Both the position numbers and the translations under genes were made by a program. Positions 1-7,399 of a stretch of DNA of 64,000 nucleotides are shown piece by piece. Origin of the DNA: Gemmatimonadota bacterium (GTDB taxonomy: Bacteria > JBHIER01 > G020348925); contig CP070758.1 in assembly GCA_020348925.1 (NCBI GenBank), forward strand, positions 1,669,590 through 1,733,589, given 5' to 3'. The stretch's first letter is position 1. Each line of letters starts with the position of its first letter. A model generated the notes under the pieces. That model was not told where the DNA came from and made no database searches. It was given only the letters and a program-made list of their open reading frames with translations.

Positions 1-368
1 TTTTGAATGGCGCCATCGAAGTGCGCACCACGTTGAAGCCTTTGGAACTCCTCGCTCTTCTCACAGCCATTGAAGAAAAAGTGGGCAGAGACCGTGAGAA
101 CCGCAGCGGTCCGCGTACTGTCGATCTCGACATACTCCTCTATGGTGATCGTATCGTGAAGGAGCCTCAACTCGTAATACCCCACTCTCACTTAGCACAG
201 CGTTCTTTTGTTCTCATTCCTCTTCTAGAAATTGATTCATCCCTCGTCCACCCCGTCCAAAAGAGACCGTTGCGTCATCTTTTAGCCGAGATTGAACAAC
301 CAAGTGTGGTCCGGTTCTTCAAAAGATTGCCTGTTGAAGAGACCTGTTCAGTGGATTGGTGCTTATGA
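1..368 (+). CDS. folK: 2-amino-4-hydroxy-6-hydroxymethyldihydropteridine pyrophosphokinase, C-terminal part
   Basis: FolK transfers pyrophosphate from ATP to 6-hydroxymethyl-7,8-dihydropterin in cytosolic folate synthesis. The reading frame (third base of the window onward) is open at the left edge, so the true start lies outside; about 121 residues remain, covering the second half of a typical 160-residue protein. The family signature GPRTVDLDILLYGD, with the two metal-binding aspartates of the DLD segment, is followed by the usual P-H-x-x-L-x-x-R-x-F-V-L-x-P-L segment. The stop overlaps the panB start in an ATGA, so folK and panBCD are probably one transcript. Folate and pantothenate genes share the one-carbon donor methylenetetrahydrofolate, which makes the pairing sensible. 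Confidence 0.93.
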   Translation, partial: LNGAIEVRTTLKPLELLALLTAIEEKVGRDRENRSGPRTVDLDILLYGDRIVKEPQLVIPHSHLAQRSFVLIPLLEIDSSLVHPVQKRPLRHLLAEIEQPSVVRFFKRLPVEETCSVDWCL

Positions 369-1168
369 CAGAGACGCGTGTGACGACCAGCACTCTCATG
401 GACATGAAGAGAGAGGGTGAGAAGATCGCCGTCCTGACTGCCTACGATTTCTTGACGGCCAGGTTCCTCGATGAAGCCGGTATCGATATGATCATTGTGG
501 GTGATTCGGTGAGCATGGTTTTTGCCGGTCATGAGACAACGCTTCCCGTGACGATGGATGAGATGCTCTATCACACCAAAGCGGTGAGCAGGGGATGCCG
601 GAGACCGCTCATCATCGGGGATATGCCCTTTCTGTCATACCAGACCTGCGTGGAGGATGCCATCCGAAACAGTGGCAGGTTCCTGCAGGAGGGAGGAGCA
701 CAGGCCGTAAAACTGGAGGGCGGGACGGAAATGGCAGACACCATATCGCGCGTTGTCGAACGAGGCATTCCGGTTATGGGGCATATTGGTTTGACACCGC
801 AATCCATTCATAAGTTTGGCGGTTATAAGGTTCAAGGGAATACGGAGGATTCGGCGCAGTATCTCTTGAGCAGCGCCAAAATTTTAGAACAAGCAGGTGT
901 TTTTTCCATGGTGTTGGAGAAAATACCGGCGCACCTGGCGAGGGAGATCACACAAGCTGTCTCGGTGCCGACGATTGGTATCGGAGCTGGTGTGCACTGT
1001 GACGGTCAGGTGCTCGTGACCCAGGATATGTTGGGAATCTTTGACCTGTTCCAACCAAAGTTTGTGAGACGATATGCCGACCTGGCTGAGTCGATGAAAG
1101 CGGCCTTTCAAGAGTACATCAAGGATGTGAAAGGTGGGGCGTATCCCTCTGAAGAGGAAAGCTATTAA
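365..1168 (+). CDS. panB: 3-methyl-2-oxobutanoate hydroxymethyltransferase
   Basis: PanB makes ketopantoate from 2-oxoisovalerate and 5,10-methylenetetrahydrofolate, the first committed step to pantothenate and CoA. At 267 residues it has normal length. Visible active-site elements are D47 in VGDSVSMV and D86 in IGDMPFLSY, which bind the metal, and E185 in LEKIPAHLA. An upstream in-frame TTG at 356 exists, but the ATG at 365 overlaps the folK stop as ATGA and starts the protein at MTETRV, so I take 365. The panC start follows the stop directly with no spacer. A cytosolic enzyme in a folK-panB-panC-panD run. Confidence 0.96.
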   Translation: MTETRVTTSTLMDMKREGEKIAVLTAYDFLTARFLDEAGIDMIIVGDSVSMVFAGHETTLPVTMDEMLYHTKAVSRGCRRPLIIGDMPFLSYQTCVEDAIRNSGRFLQEGGAQAVKLEGGTEMADTISRVVERGIPVMGHIGLTPQSIHKFGGYKVQGNTEDSAQYLLSSAKILEQAGVFSMVLEKIPAHLAREITQAVSVPTIGIGAGVHCDGQVLVTQDMLGIFDLFQPKFVRRYADLAESMKAAFQEYIKDVKGGAYPSEEESY

Positions 1169-2014
1169 ATGCGGACTCTTATCGACATTGTTGAAATGCA
1201 GTCGATGGCTGACGGACTTCGAAAACAGGGGAACCGCATCGGGTTCGTGCCAACCATGGGTTTTTTCCATGAGGGGCATCTCAGTCTCATGCGCAAAGCC
1301 AAAGAGCTCTCCGATGTGGTGGTTGTGAGCCTCTTTGTGAATCCCGCCCAATTTGGCCCTGGCGAAGATTTTGAAGAATATCCTCGGGACGAAGAGCGGG
1401 ACAGTATGTTGGCGATGAAGAATGGATGTGATGTTCTCTTTGTACCTGGAGTCGAAGGAATGTATCCGAAGGGGTATGCCACGTATGTGCAGGTGAATGA
1501 TCTCTCGACCGTTTTGTGCGGCGCTTCACGGCCTGGTCATTTTCAGGGCGTAACGACTGTCGTCACGAAATTGTTCAACATTGTGAAACCGCATGTGGCC
1601 ATCTTTGGTCAGAAGGATGCGCAACAAGCCATTATTATCAGACGCATAGCTGAAGATTTGAATTATGGTGTGGACATCGTCATTGCGCCTATCGTGAGAG
1701 AATCTGATGGGTTGGCCATGAGCTCACGCAATATGTATCTCAATCGAAAGGAGCGGGCTGAAGCTGTCGTCTTACATCAATCTCTGTTGGAAGCCGAGAA
1801 ATTGATCGCGGCGGGTGAGCGCCGGGCGCACGTCATCAGGGAGGCGATGAAAAGTCTCATAACGGCGAAAGATTCTGCTCGCATAGATTATGTCTCCATC
1901 CTTGATGCCGACACCTTACAGCCTCTTGATCTGTTGCAGGGCCGCATCTTGATTGCTCTGGCCGTGCGGTTCGGAAAAGCACGTTTGATTGATAACACTA
2001 TCATGACCTGTTAA
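1169..2014 (+). CDS. panC: pantothenate synthetase (pantoate-beta-alanine ligase)
   Basis: PanC joins pantoate and beta-alanine using ATP through a pantoyl-adenylate intermediate. The 281-residue length is typical. The nucleotidyltransferase HIGH-type motif is seen as PTMGFFHEGHLSL near residues 25-37, and the KMSKS-like loop as MSSRNMYL near residue 180. The substrate loop FGQKDAQQ is present. The ATG lies immediately after the panB stop, so the two are translationally coupled. Its beta-alanine would come from the panD product encoded just downstream. Confidence 0.96.
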   Translation: MRTLIDIVEMQSMADGLRKQGNRIGFVPTMGFFHEGHLSLMRKAKELSDVVVVSLFVNPAQFGPGEDFEEYPRDEERDSMLAMKNGCDVLFVPGVEGMYPKGYATYVQVNDLSTVLCGASRPGHFQGVTTVVTKLFNIVKPHVAIFGQKDAQQAIIIRRIAEDLNYGVDIVIAPIVRESDGLAMSSRNMYLNRKERAEAVVLHQSLLEAEKLIAAGERRAHVIREAMKSLITAKDSARIDYVSILDADTLQPLDLLQGRILIALAVRFGKARLIDNTIMTC

Positions 2015-2034
2015 AATTTGTACGGAGGATGTCC

Positions 2035-2382
2035 ATGCAGCGTATTCTCTGCAATTCGAAAATTCATGGTGCGACAATAACGCAAACCAATTTGAACTAC
2101 GAGGGCAGTATTTCTATCGACGAGACACTCCTAAAAGCTTCTGACATATTACCATACGAAAGAGTTCAAGTTGTCAACCTGAACAACGGTCAGCGATTTG
2201 AAACGTATGTTATTCGAGGGGAGCCGGATTCGTGTGAGATCAGCCTGAATGGTCCGGCAGCGCGTTTGGGGCAAGTTGGTGATACGGTGCATATCCTATC
2301 GTATATCCTCATGGAGGCTGATGAAGCATCGTTTCATGAGCCAAAAATTATCCGTGTCGATCATGAGAATCGAATAGGGTGA
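2035..2382 (+). CDS. panD: aspartate 1-decarboxylase, pyruvoyl-dependent
   Basis: PanD decarboxylates aspartate to beta-alanine for PanC. It is a self-cleaving enzyme: the Gly24-Ser25 bond in NYEGSISID is cut and Ser25 becomes the pyruvoyl cofactor. At 115 residues it is slightly shorter than most PanD proteins (about 126). Two ATGs are available, at 2029 and 2035. The SD sequence GGAGG at 2024-2028 abuts the first but lies 6 bases before the second, so 2035 is the start. It closes the folK-panBCD operon, 20 bases after panC. Confidence 0.95.
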   Translation: MQRILCNSKIHGATITQTNLNYEGSISIDETLLKASDILPYERVQVVNLNNGQRFETYVIRGEPDSCEISLNGPAARLGQVGDTVHILSYILMEADEASFHEPKIIRVDHENRIG

Positions 2383-2525
2383 GGCCAGGGAGCCGTCACG
2401 TCCGCCCCACCATTATCCTGAAGGGTCCGGGGCCTTCGAGTGGAAACCTATCTCTTCAATAATCGTTTATCTATAAGAAGCATGGAGGGCGAAAGAGACA
2501 GACGTCGAGTTCACCCGCCAATGCA

Positions 2526-2543
2526 AATTTTTGTGCAAAAATT
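2526..2543. repeat. 18-bp palindrome just upstream of a promoter, possible operator
   Basis: AATTTTTG and CAAAAATT form a perfect 8-bp inverted repeat around a TG spacer. It ends two bases before the -35 box of the promoter at 2546-2573, a usual place for an activator or repressor site. No T-run follows, so it does not look like a terminator. The regulatory role is inferred from position only. Confidence 0.45.
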
Positions 2544-2545
2544 GG

Positions 2546-2573
2546 TTGACTTTTGTTGATAATTTGTTATACT
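2546..2573 (+). promoter_or_regulatory. sigma70-type promoter for the gene at 2621
   Basis: TTGACT (2546-2551) and TATACT (2568-2573) are separated by 16 bp. Each matches the consensus at five of six positions. Predicted transcription start is near 2580, giving a leader of about 40 bases before the ATG at 2621. Confidence 0.75.
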
Positions 2574-2620
2574 AAGGGTATGATTGTGGGCAGCGTCCAC
2601 CTGAAACTGGAGAAATCTGT

Positions 2621-3094
2621 ATGAAGGCGAAAGGTATCATCCTCGGTGTTCTTCTTGTTTTCCTGATACCGTACCTCCTCGGAGGTCAAGAAAGGAGCAG
2701 CGGTCAGACATTCCTGTCGAGGTCGTCGACGGATGACCTTGGTTACGGCCTCTCGCGCGGCTTGAGTTTGCTCAATCCTGATCGATTTTCAATGTCTCAC
2801 AGCTACACCATGTCCCTTTTTTCCAGCGGAGGTGAGGGGCACATGGTGGGGCTCTATATGAACACGATGAAATACCAGTTTTCGAATCCTTTGTTACTCA
2901 CTGTCCACGTGGGCTATATGCATCAACCGTTTGCCACAGCGCATGCTCGTCGTATGACAGATGCGAACGCCGTTCTCTCCGGGTTCGAACTGGAGTATCG
3001 ACCAACCAAGAATTTTTTCCTGAAGGTCGAGTACGGGACGACGCCCGCACTCTACAATTCATACAATCGAAACGGATTCTGGTATGGCTGGTGA
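2621..3094 (+). CDS. small predicted secreted or envelope protein, unknown function
   Basis: This 157-residue protein starts with a charged MKAKG followed by a hydrophobic run (residues 6-21, IILGVLLVFLIPYLLG), which looks like a signal peptide. The mature part is rich in S, G, Y and alternating aromatic residues (FSMSHSYTMSLFSSGG, NTMKYQFSNPLLLTVHVGYM). This resembles short beta-strands of an outer-membrane or surface protein. No catalytic motif is visible. It stands alone behind its own strong promoter and a palindrome. The downstream gene is 353 bases away. I recall similar proteins from uncultured FCB-type genomes but cannot name a family. Confidence 0.7.
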   Translation: MKAKGIILGVLLVFLIPYLLGGQERSSGQTFLSRSSTDDLGYGLSRGLSLLNPDRFSMSHSYTMSLFSSGGEGHMVGLYMNTMKYQFSNPLLLTVHVGYMHQPFATAHARRMTDANAVLSGFELEYRPTKNFFLKVEYGTTPALYNSYNRNGFWYGW

Positions 3095-3447
3095 GCCATG
3101 CCTCACTCCAGATCCAGAAGCGTTTTCTATGATTGGGCGAATTCATCGAAGCCGCGGATTCATAACACACTGTACTTCTTTGGGGGTCACTTTTCTTTTC
3201 ATTCATGTTCTTGAGTAGAGTAAGCAATTCCCATCATCTTTTCTCGCAGTATACTGCTTTTCATATTTTCCACCTGGAAAGACTATTTCTCTATATTCTT
3301 ATTCTTGTCACAAGCCGAAGGATCGTCACTGTGCTTGAATACAGTAACGATTCGTACGATAGGAGGAGAGAGCTTTTCATTGCGGTACTCTTCGAATGCC
3401 AGAAGTACACGTGACGAAAGGGAAACGCGGCTTCTCACAGAAAGAAT
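3095..3447. other. 353-bp intergenic region with two inverted repeats
   Basis: I see no convincing gene here. TTTCCA-CC-TGGAAA at 3267-3280 is a 6-2-6 inverted repeat close before a TATATT (3292-3297) that has no good -35 partner. A longer imperfect repeat occupies 3320-3353. An AGGAGGAG at 3361-3368 precedes a 23-codon reading frame starting TTG at 3380. Its stop overlaps the ATG at 3448, but that frame is too short to call a gene. Confidence 0.5.
3320..3353. repeat. imperfect inverted repeat in the leader of the LytR_C-rsfS operon
   Basis: ATCGTCACTGT (3322-3332) and ACAGTAACGAT (3341-3351) pair at 10 of 11 positions around an 8-base loop, and one outer G-C pair (3320 with 3353) extends the stem past a G-T pair. 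No T-run follows. It may be an operator or an RNA hairpin. Confidence 0.45.
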
Positions 3448-3981
3448 ATGAAGGGCACATACCGTTCGCGACAAACGAAAGGAGGTCGATTTTGGAATAA
3501 AGCTATCCAATGGAAGCGGTCGCTCTTAACGGGCATCATTGTTGTCGTCCTTGGTCTTCTTTTTGTCTTGAATGGTCTCTTCATCTACTCACTCATAACG
3601 AAGTTGTTCTCAGTGGAGAAAGGGGTTCCCGGGGAGGAAACACCGCTCGGCGAAGGAGTATTTGAGAGGGATCGAACCATACGAGTCGAAGTCCTCAATG
3701 GAGCCGGTATCGCGGGACTCGCACAAAGAATGACTGACTTCCTGCGTCGTGAAGGTTTTGACGTCATCGATTTCGGAAATGCCGAAACATTTAATTACTA
3801 TGAAACCGTAGTTCTTGTCAGAAGCGAAGATCGAACTGCGGCCAAGCTCCTGGCCGCAGCTGTCAACACAACGAATGTCGTGGAGCAGAAAAACCTTTTC
3901 CTAACATTGGATGTCACCCTGATTATCGGACGCGATTACAGGAAATTGCTCCCGTTTCAATCTGAAAGGAGATGGCAATGA
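3448..3981 (+). CDS. single-pass membrane protein with LytR_C domain
   Basis: At 177 residues, it has a basic N-terminus, one transmembrane helix (about residues 26-50) and a LytR C-terminal domain (about residues 75-165), recognisable by IRVEVLNGAGIAGLAQRM and the later VTLIIGRDY. LytR_C domains occur at the end of some LytR-CpsA-Psr proteins and alone on membrane anchors. The catalytic LCP domain is absent here, so no ligase activity is implied. The stop overlaps the rsfS start as ATGA. An LCP or LytR_C protein next to rsfS is a frequent arrangement, but its meaning is unclear. A short AGAAAGA serves as a weak SD. Confidence 0.8.
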   Translation: MKGTYRSRQTKGGRFWNKAIQWKRSLLTGIIVVVLGLLFVLNGLFIYSLITKLFSVEKGVPGEETPLGEGVFERDRTIRVEVLNGAGIAGLAQRMTDFLRREGFDVIDFGNAETFNYYETVVLVRSEDRTAAKLLAAAVNTTNVVEQKNLFLTLDVTLIIGRDYRKLLPFQSERRWQ

Positions 3982-4331
3982 TTGCCAATTCTGCCAAGTT
4001 TGCCGAACTTTCCACCCAACTGGCTTTATCGAAAAAGGCCGAGGACATAATACTTATGGATGTCCGTAAAGTCACAAGTGTTGCTGATTTCTTCGTCATA
4101 TGCAGTGGAAACTCAGATACGCAGATCAAGGCTATTGCCGATGCCATTATTGAAGGTCTTGAAAAGGAGAATATGAGCATGTGGCACATGGAAGGATATT
4201 CCCACCTGAAATGGGTGCTGTTAGACTATGTCGATTTTGTCGTTCACGTATTTCATAAGGATACGAGAAATTATTACGGTTTGGAGCGACTTTGGGGTGA
4301 TGCAAACATTAGAATAATTGAGACCAATTGA
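3978..4331 (+). CDS. rsfS: ribosomal silencing factor RsfS (Iojap family)
   Basis: RsfS binds ribosomal protein L14 on the 50S subunit and blocks subunit joining when nutrients are short. The 117-residue protein shows the Iojap core: DVTSVADFFVICSG-type segment (here DVRKVTSVADFFVICSGNSD), then EGYSHLKWVLLDYVDFVVHVF and the conserved YYGLERLWGDA. ATG codons occur at 3972 and 3978. AAGGAG before 3972 is 6 bases from 3978, and 3978 overlaps the upstream stop as ATGA, so I use 3978. Its 3' end lies close to argS. Confidence 0.92.
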   Translation: MIANSAKFAELSTQLALSKKAEDIILMDVRKVTSVADFFVICSGNSDTQIKAIADAIIEGLEKENMSMWHMEGYSHLKWVLLDYVDFVVHVFHKDTRNYYGLERLWGDANIRIIETN

Positions 4332-4386
4332 ATATCAAAACCATACCCGTATTAAAGAAAACCATTACGACCGAGCGAAAGAGTTT

Positions 4387-6042
4387 ATGCGAGATTATTT
4401 AACCAAGTTACTCCTCCAAGGGATCCACCGGATCGATTATATGAAAGGTGTCTCGTTGCCCCATAGTCTCATTGAAAGACCGAAGACAGATATGCACGGC
4501 GATTATGCCTCAAGCATTGCACTTGCTGTTGCCAGGCAGGTCAAGCGTTCCCCACAAAATATCGCCCGGGATATTGTCGCACACCTTCCATCCGATCCGA
4601 AATGGATTGATCAGGTGGATATTGTTGCACCGGGTTTTATCAATTTCAGATTAACCAAGCAATGGTTGTGGCATGCATTGAGAGGCATTCTCGAAGAGGG
4701 ATCGGTCTATGGCCGGGCCCATCTGGGAGGAGGCAAAAAGGTGCAGCTCGAATTTGTAAGTGCCAATCCGACAGGGCCACTCAATGTCGTCAGCGCTCGA
4801 GCCGCAGCTGTGGGTGATGCTCTGGCCCATATACTCACCTCGGTTGGCTACAGGGTAGAGAGAGAATATTATGTCAATGATGCGGGCAGACAGATGGATC
4901 TTCTGGTTGCATCGGTCGATGCTGCTTATCATCGATTGCAGGGGATAGATGTGTCTCCGCCCGAGGGTGGCTATCATGGAGACTATATTGAGGGTGTCGC
5001 CAGAAGAATCCTGGACGAGGATAATGGGAAATACGTGAACATGACGCCCCCGGAACGGCAGGCCACTTTTCGCGATCTTGTTCTCGAAAAGATACTCGAT
5101 AATCAGCGAGAATGCCTCAAACGATTTCGACTGCGCTATGATGTGTGGTTTCGTGAGCAGGAGTTACGCGAGTCCGACGCCTTGGACGATGTGTTATCAC
5201 GTCTTCGTGATGGAGGCTATGTCTACGAAAACGATGGAGCGACGTGGTTCAGATCGACGGGCTTCGGCGATGAGAAGGACCGCGTGTTGGTGACGAGTGA
5301 TGGCCACCCCACATATTTTCTGTCAGACATTGCCTATCATCGAAACAAGTTTGAGCGGGGCTTTGAATGGATCATCGATCTGTGGGGTCCGGATCATCAC
5401 GGGCATATTACAAGAATGAAGGCGGCCATGGAGGCCCTCGGATACGATCCTGGAGCCTTGGAGTTGAGAATCGTACAGCAGGTGAACCTCCTCCAAGCCG
5501 GCGAGAAGGCGAAGATGTCGAAACGGGAGGGACGGTTGGTCTCCATGGAGGCGTTCATCGAAGAGGTCGGGGTTGACGTCGCGCGGTTCTTTTTTCTCAT
5601 GCGTAAGACAAGTGCACATCTGGACTTCGATATTGATCTCGCCAAACGGCAATCCGAGGAGAACCCTGTCTATTACATCCAGTATGCCCACGCCAGAATT
5701 TGCAGCATCCTGCGCCATGCCGATGAATCGGAAGCAGGCACTGCCAGGGCTGAGGATGTCTCGATGACGCTTTTGGATACCGAGGAGGAACTTACGCTCG
5801 TCAAGAGACTACTGATGTATCCCGAGGTGATCGAGAGATGCGCCGCGAGTCTCGAACCTCAGGGTCTGACCGCGTATCTTCAGGAAGTCGCCTCGGATTT
5901 TCATCCCTTCTACCATCGTCATCGCGTCGTCACCGAAAACGGTGACTTGACCGCCGCCCGCCTCATGCTGGTTGAGGCAGTGAAACTCGTTTTAAGGAAT
6001 GGCCTGTCTTTACTCGGCATTTCTGCACCTGAAAAGATGTAG
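4387..6042 (+). CDS. argS: arginyl-tRNA synthetase
   Basis: ArgS charges tRNA-Arg with arginine using ATP. The protein has 551 residues: an N-terminal additional domain (about 1-110), the class I Rossmann core, and a DALR anticodon-binding domain at the C-terminus (about 430-551). The KMSKS motif is intact as KMSKR from residue 376. The HIGH motif is not: at the expected place after ANPTGPL, residues 133-136 read NVVS, with both histidines missing. The frame extends upstream to a TTG at 4318 overlapping rsfS. However, MRDYLTKLL at 4387 matches where family members begin. The SD is weak. Everything else supports a functional ArgRS. Confidence 0.93.
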   Translation: MRDYLTKLLLQGIHRIDYMKGVSLPHSLIERPKTDMHGDYASSIALAVARQVKRSPQNIARDIVAHLPSDPKWIDQVDIVAPGFINFRLTKQWLWHALRGILEEGSVYGRAHLGGGKKVQLEFVSANPTGPLNVVSARAAAVGDALAHILTSVGYRVEREYYVNDAGRQMDLLVASVDAAYHRLQGIDVSPPEGGYHGDYIEGVARRILDEDNGKYVNMTPPERQATFRDLVLEKILDNQRECLKRFRLRYDVWFREQELRESDALDDVLSRLRDGGYVYENDGATWFRSTGFGDEKDRVLVTSDGHPTYFLSDIAYHRNKFERGFEWIIDLWGPDHHGHITRMKAAMEALGYDPGALELRIVQQVNLLQAGEKAKMSKREGRLVSMEAFIEEVGVDVARFFFLMRKTSAHLDFDIDLAKRQSEENPVYYIQYAHARICSILRHADESEAGTARAEDVSMTLLDTEEELTLVKRLLMYPEVIERCAASLEPQGLTAYLQEVASDFHPFYHRHRVVTENGDLTAARLMLVEAVKLVLRNGLSLLGISAPEKM

Positions 6043-6053
6043 GGGAGCGATCA

Positions 6054-6962
6054 TTGAGCATTTTGGTTGTCGGTTCTGTCGCTTACGATACCATTCGTAC
6101 ACCAACCGGGGAGGTTCAGGATGCGCTCGGTGGTTCGGCCACTTATTTTTCGGCAGCTGCCAGCTTTTTTGCACCCGTGAAAATAATCGCAGCTATCGGG
6201 GATGATTTTTCAAGAGAACAGCTCTCCTTTTTGGGGGAACGCGGAACGGATTTGGATGGCTTGCACATGATGCCGGGAAAGACTTTTCGATGGACCGGTG
6301 TCTACAATGAAAACATGAACGAGCGACAAACGGTTTGTACGGAATTGAATGTGTTTGAACGCTTTCAACCGCATCTTTCCGAGGGAGAGACTCACACACC
6401 TCTTCTTTTTTTAGCCAATATCGATCCTGATCTTCAGAATCGAATTTTAGATCAAGTGCAGGGCGCGAGACTTATTATGAGCAACACCATTCATTTATGG
6501 ATCGAAAAAAAGCGGGAGACGTTTCTCAGTACGCTTGACCGGGTGACTGTCCTCATGATCAATGATTCAGAGGCGAGAGCTTTAACGGGCGAGTATAATC
6601 TGTTGAAAGCCGGCCGTAGGATTCTTCTTTTCGGACCGAAAGCGGTGCTCATAACAAAGGGTGACAACGGTGTTCTCATGGTCATGAAGGACTCCGTCTT
6701 TACCCTGCCGGCTTACCCCAAGGAGGAGGTCTGCGATCCGACCGGAGCCGGGGACTCCTTCGCCGGAGGATTTATGGGGTATGCGGCTCAAGCGAGTGCT
6801 TTGAATGAGATGACCTATCGAACGGCTGCCGTGTACGGAAGCATCATGGCCTCTTTTACAATCGAGGCCTTCGGTGTGGAGAGGCTGAGGGATCTGACCC
6901 GCCAGGAGATCGAAAAAAGATATCGGGAGTTTGTCGAGATAACACGGTTTCAGGGGGGATAA
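6054..6962 (+). CDS. PfkB-family sugar or nucleoside kinase
   Basis: A 302-residue ribokinase-fold kinase. The N-terminal glycine-rich region (ALGGSATYFSAAASFF, about residues 23-38) binds the sugar. DPTGAGDSFAGG near residue 225 contains the catalytic Asp and the anion hole. The start is TTG at 6054, with GGGAG about 7 bases upstream. The substrate cannot be read from sequence. It lies 11 bases after argS and 6 bases before the YjbQ gene, with mtnA next, so a role in methylthioribose, ribose or nucleoside salvage is a reasonable guess. It does not resemble the unrelated MtnK family. Confidence 0.85.
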   Translation: MSILVVGSVAYDTIRTPTGEVQDALGGSATYFSAAASFFAPVKIIAAIGDDFSREQLSFLGERGTDLDGLHMMPGKTFRWTGVYNENMNERQTVCTELNVFERFQPHLSEGETHTPLLFLANIDPDLQNRILDQVQGARLIMSNTIHLWIEKKRETFLSTLDRVTVLMINDSEARALTGEYNLLKAGRRILLFGPKAVLITKGDNGVLMVMKDSVFTLPAYPKEEVCDPTGAGDSFAGGFMGYAAQASALNEMTYRTAAVYGSIMASFTIEAFGVERLRDLTRQEIEKRYREFVEITRFQGG

Positions 6963-6968
6963 GAGGCG

Positions 6969-7388
6969 ATGGCTGTTTCAACACAAAAAATCATAGTTCA
7001 AACAAGGGGGAATACCGACATCGTCGATATCACAGGGCAAGTGGCCGATGCTTTGAGCACAAGTGGATTTCACAGCGGCATCCTCACCGCTTTCGTTCCG
7101 GGGGCCACAGCAGGAGTGACGACGGTTGAGTATGAGCCTGGTTTGCTCAAGGATCTCCCTGAGGCTTTCGAGAAGTTTGCACCGACCGGAGTGAGGTATC
7201 ATCATGATGATACCTGGGGTGATGGGAATGGCTCTGCTCACGTCCGATCGGCCTTGCTGGGGACGTCCTTGACCGTACCTTTTTCCGAGGGCCACATGAT
7301 TTTAGGGACGTGGCAGCAGATTGTTCTGGTCGATTTCGACAACCGTCAGAGACGTCGTGAAGTGATTGTCCAGATCGTCGGTGAGTAA
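6969..7388 (+). CDS. YjbQ/UPF0047 family protein
   Basis: A 139-residue single-domain protein of the YjbQ (UPF0047) family, some members of which have weak thiamine-phosphate synthase activity. The family signature appears as YHHDDTWGDGNGSAHVRSAL near residues 78-97, with histidines and aspartates clustered as in a metal or phosphate site. This is followed by the SLTVPF and GTWQQIVLVDFDNR segments. The length is normal. It is embedded tightly between a PfkB kinase and mtnA. The physiological role of the family is not settled, so I do not assign a reaction. Confidence 0.88.
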   Translation: MAVSTQKIIVQTRGNTDIVDITGQVADALSTSGFHSGILTAFVPGATAGVTTVEYEPGLLKDLPEAFEKFAPTGVRYHHDDTWGDGNGSAHVRSALLGTSLTVPFSEGHMILGTWQQIVLVDFDNRQRRREVIVQIVGE

Positions 7389-7399
7389 AGGAGACAGCG

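Noticed and set aside
3380-3451. 23-codon frame with an AGGAGGAG upstream, overlapping the LytR_C start
   Set aside because: Start is TTG and spacing is long; too short to support without conservation data.
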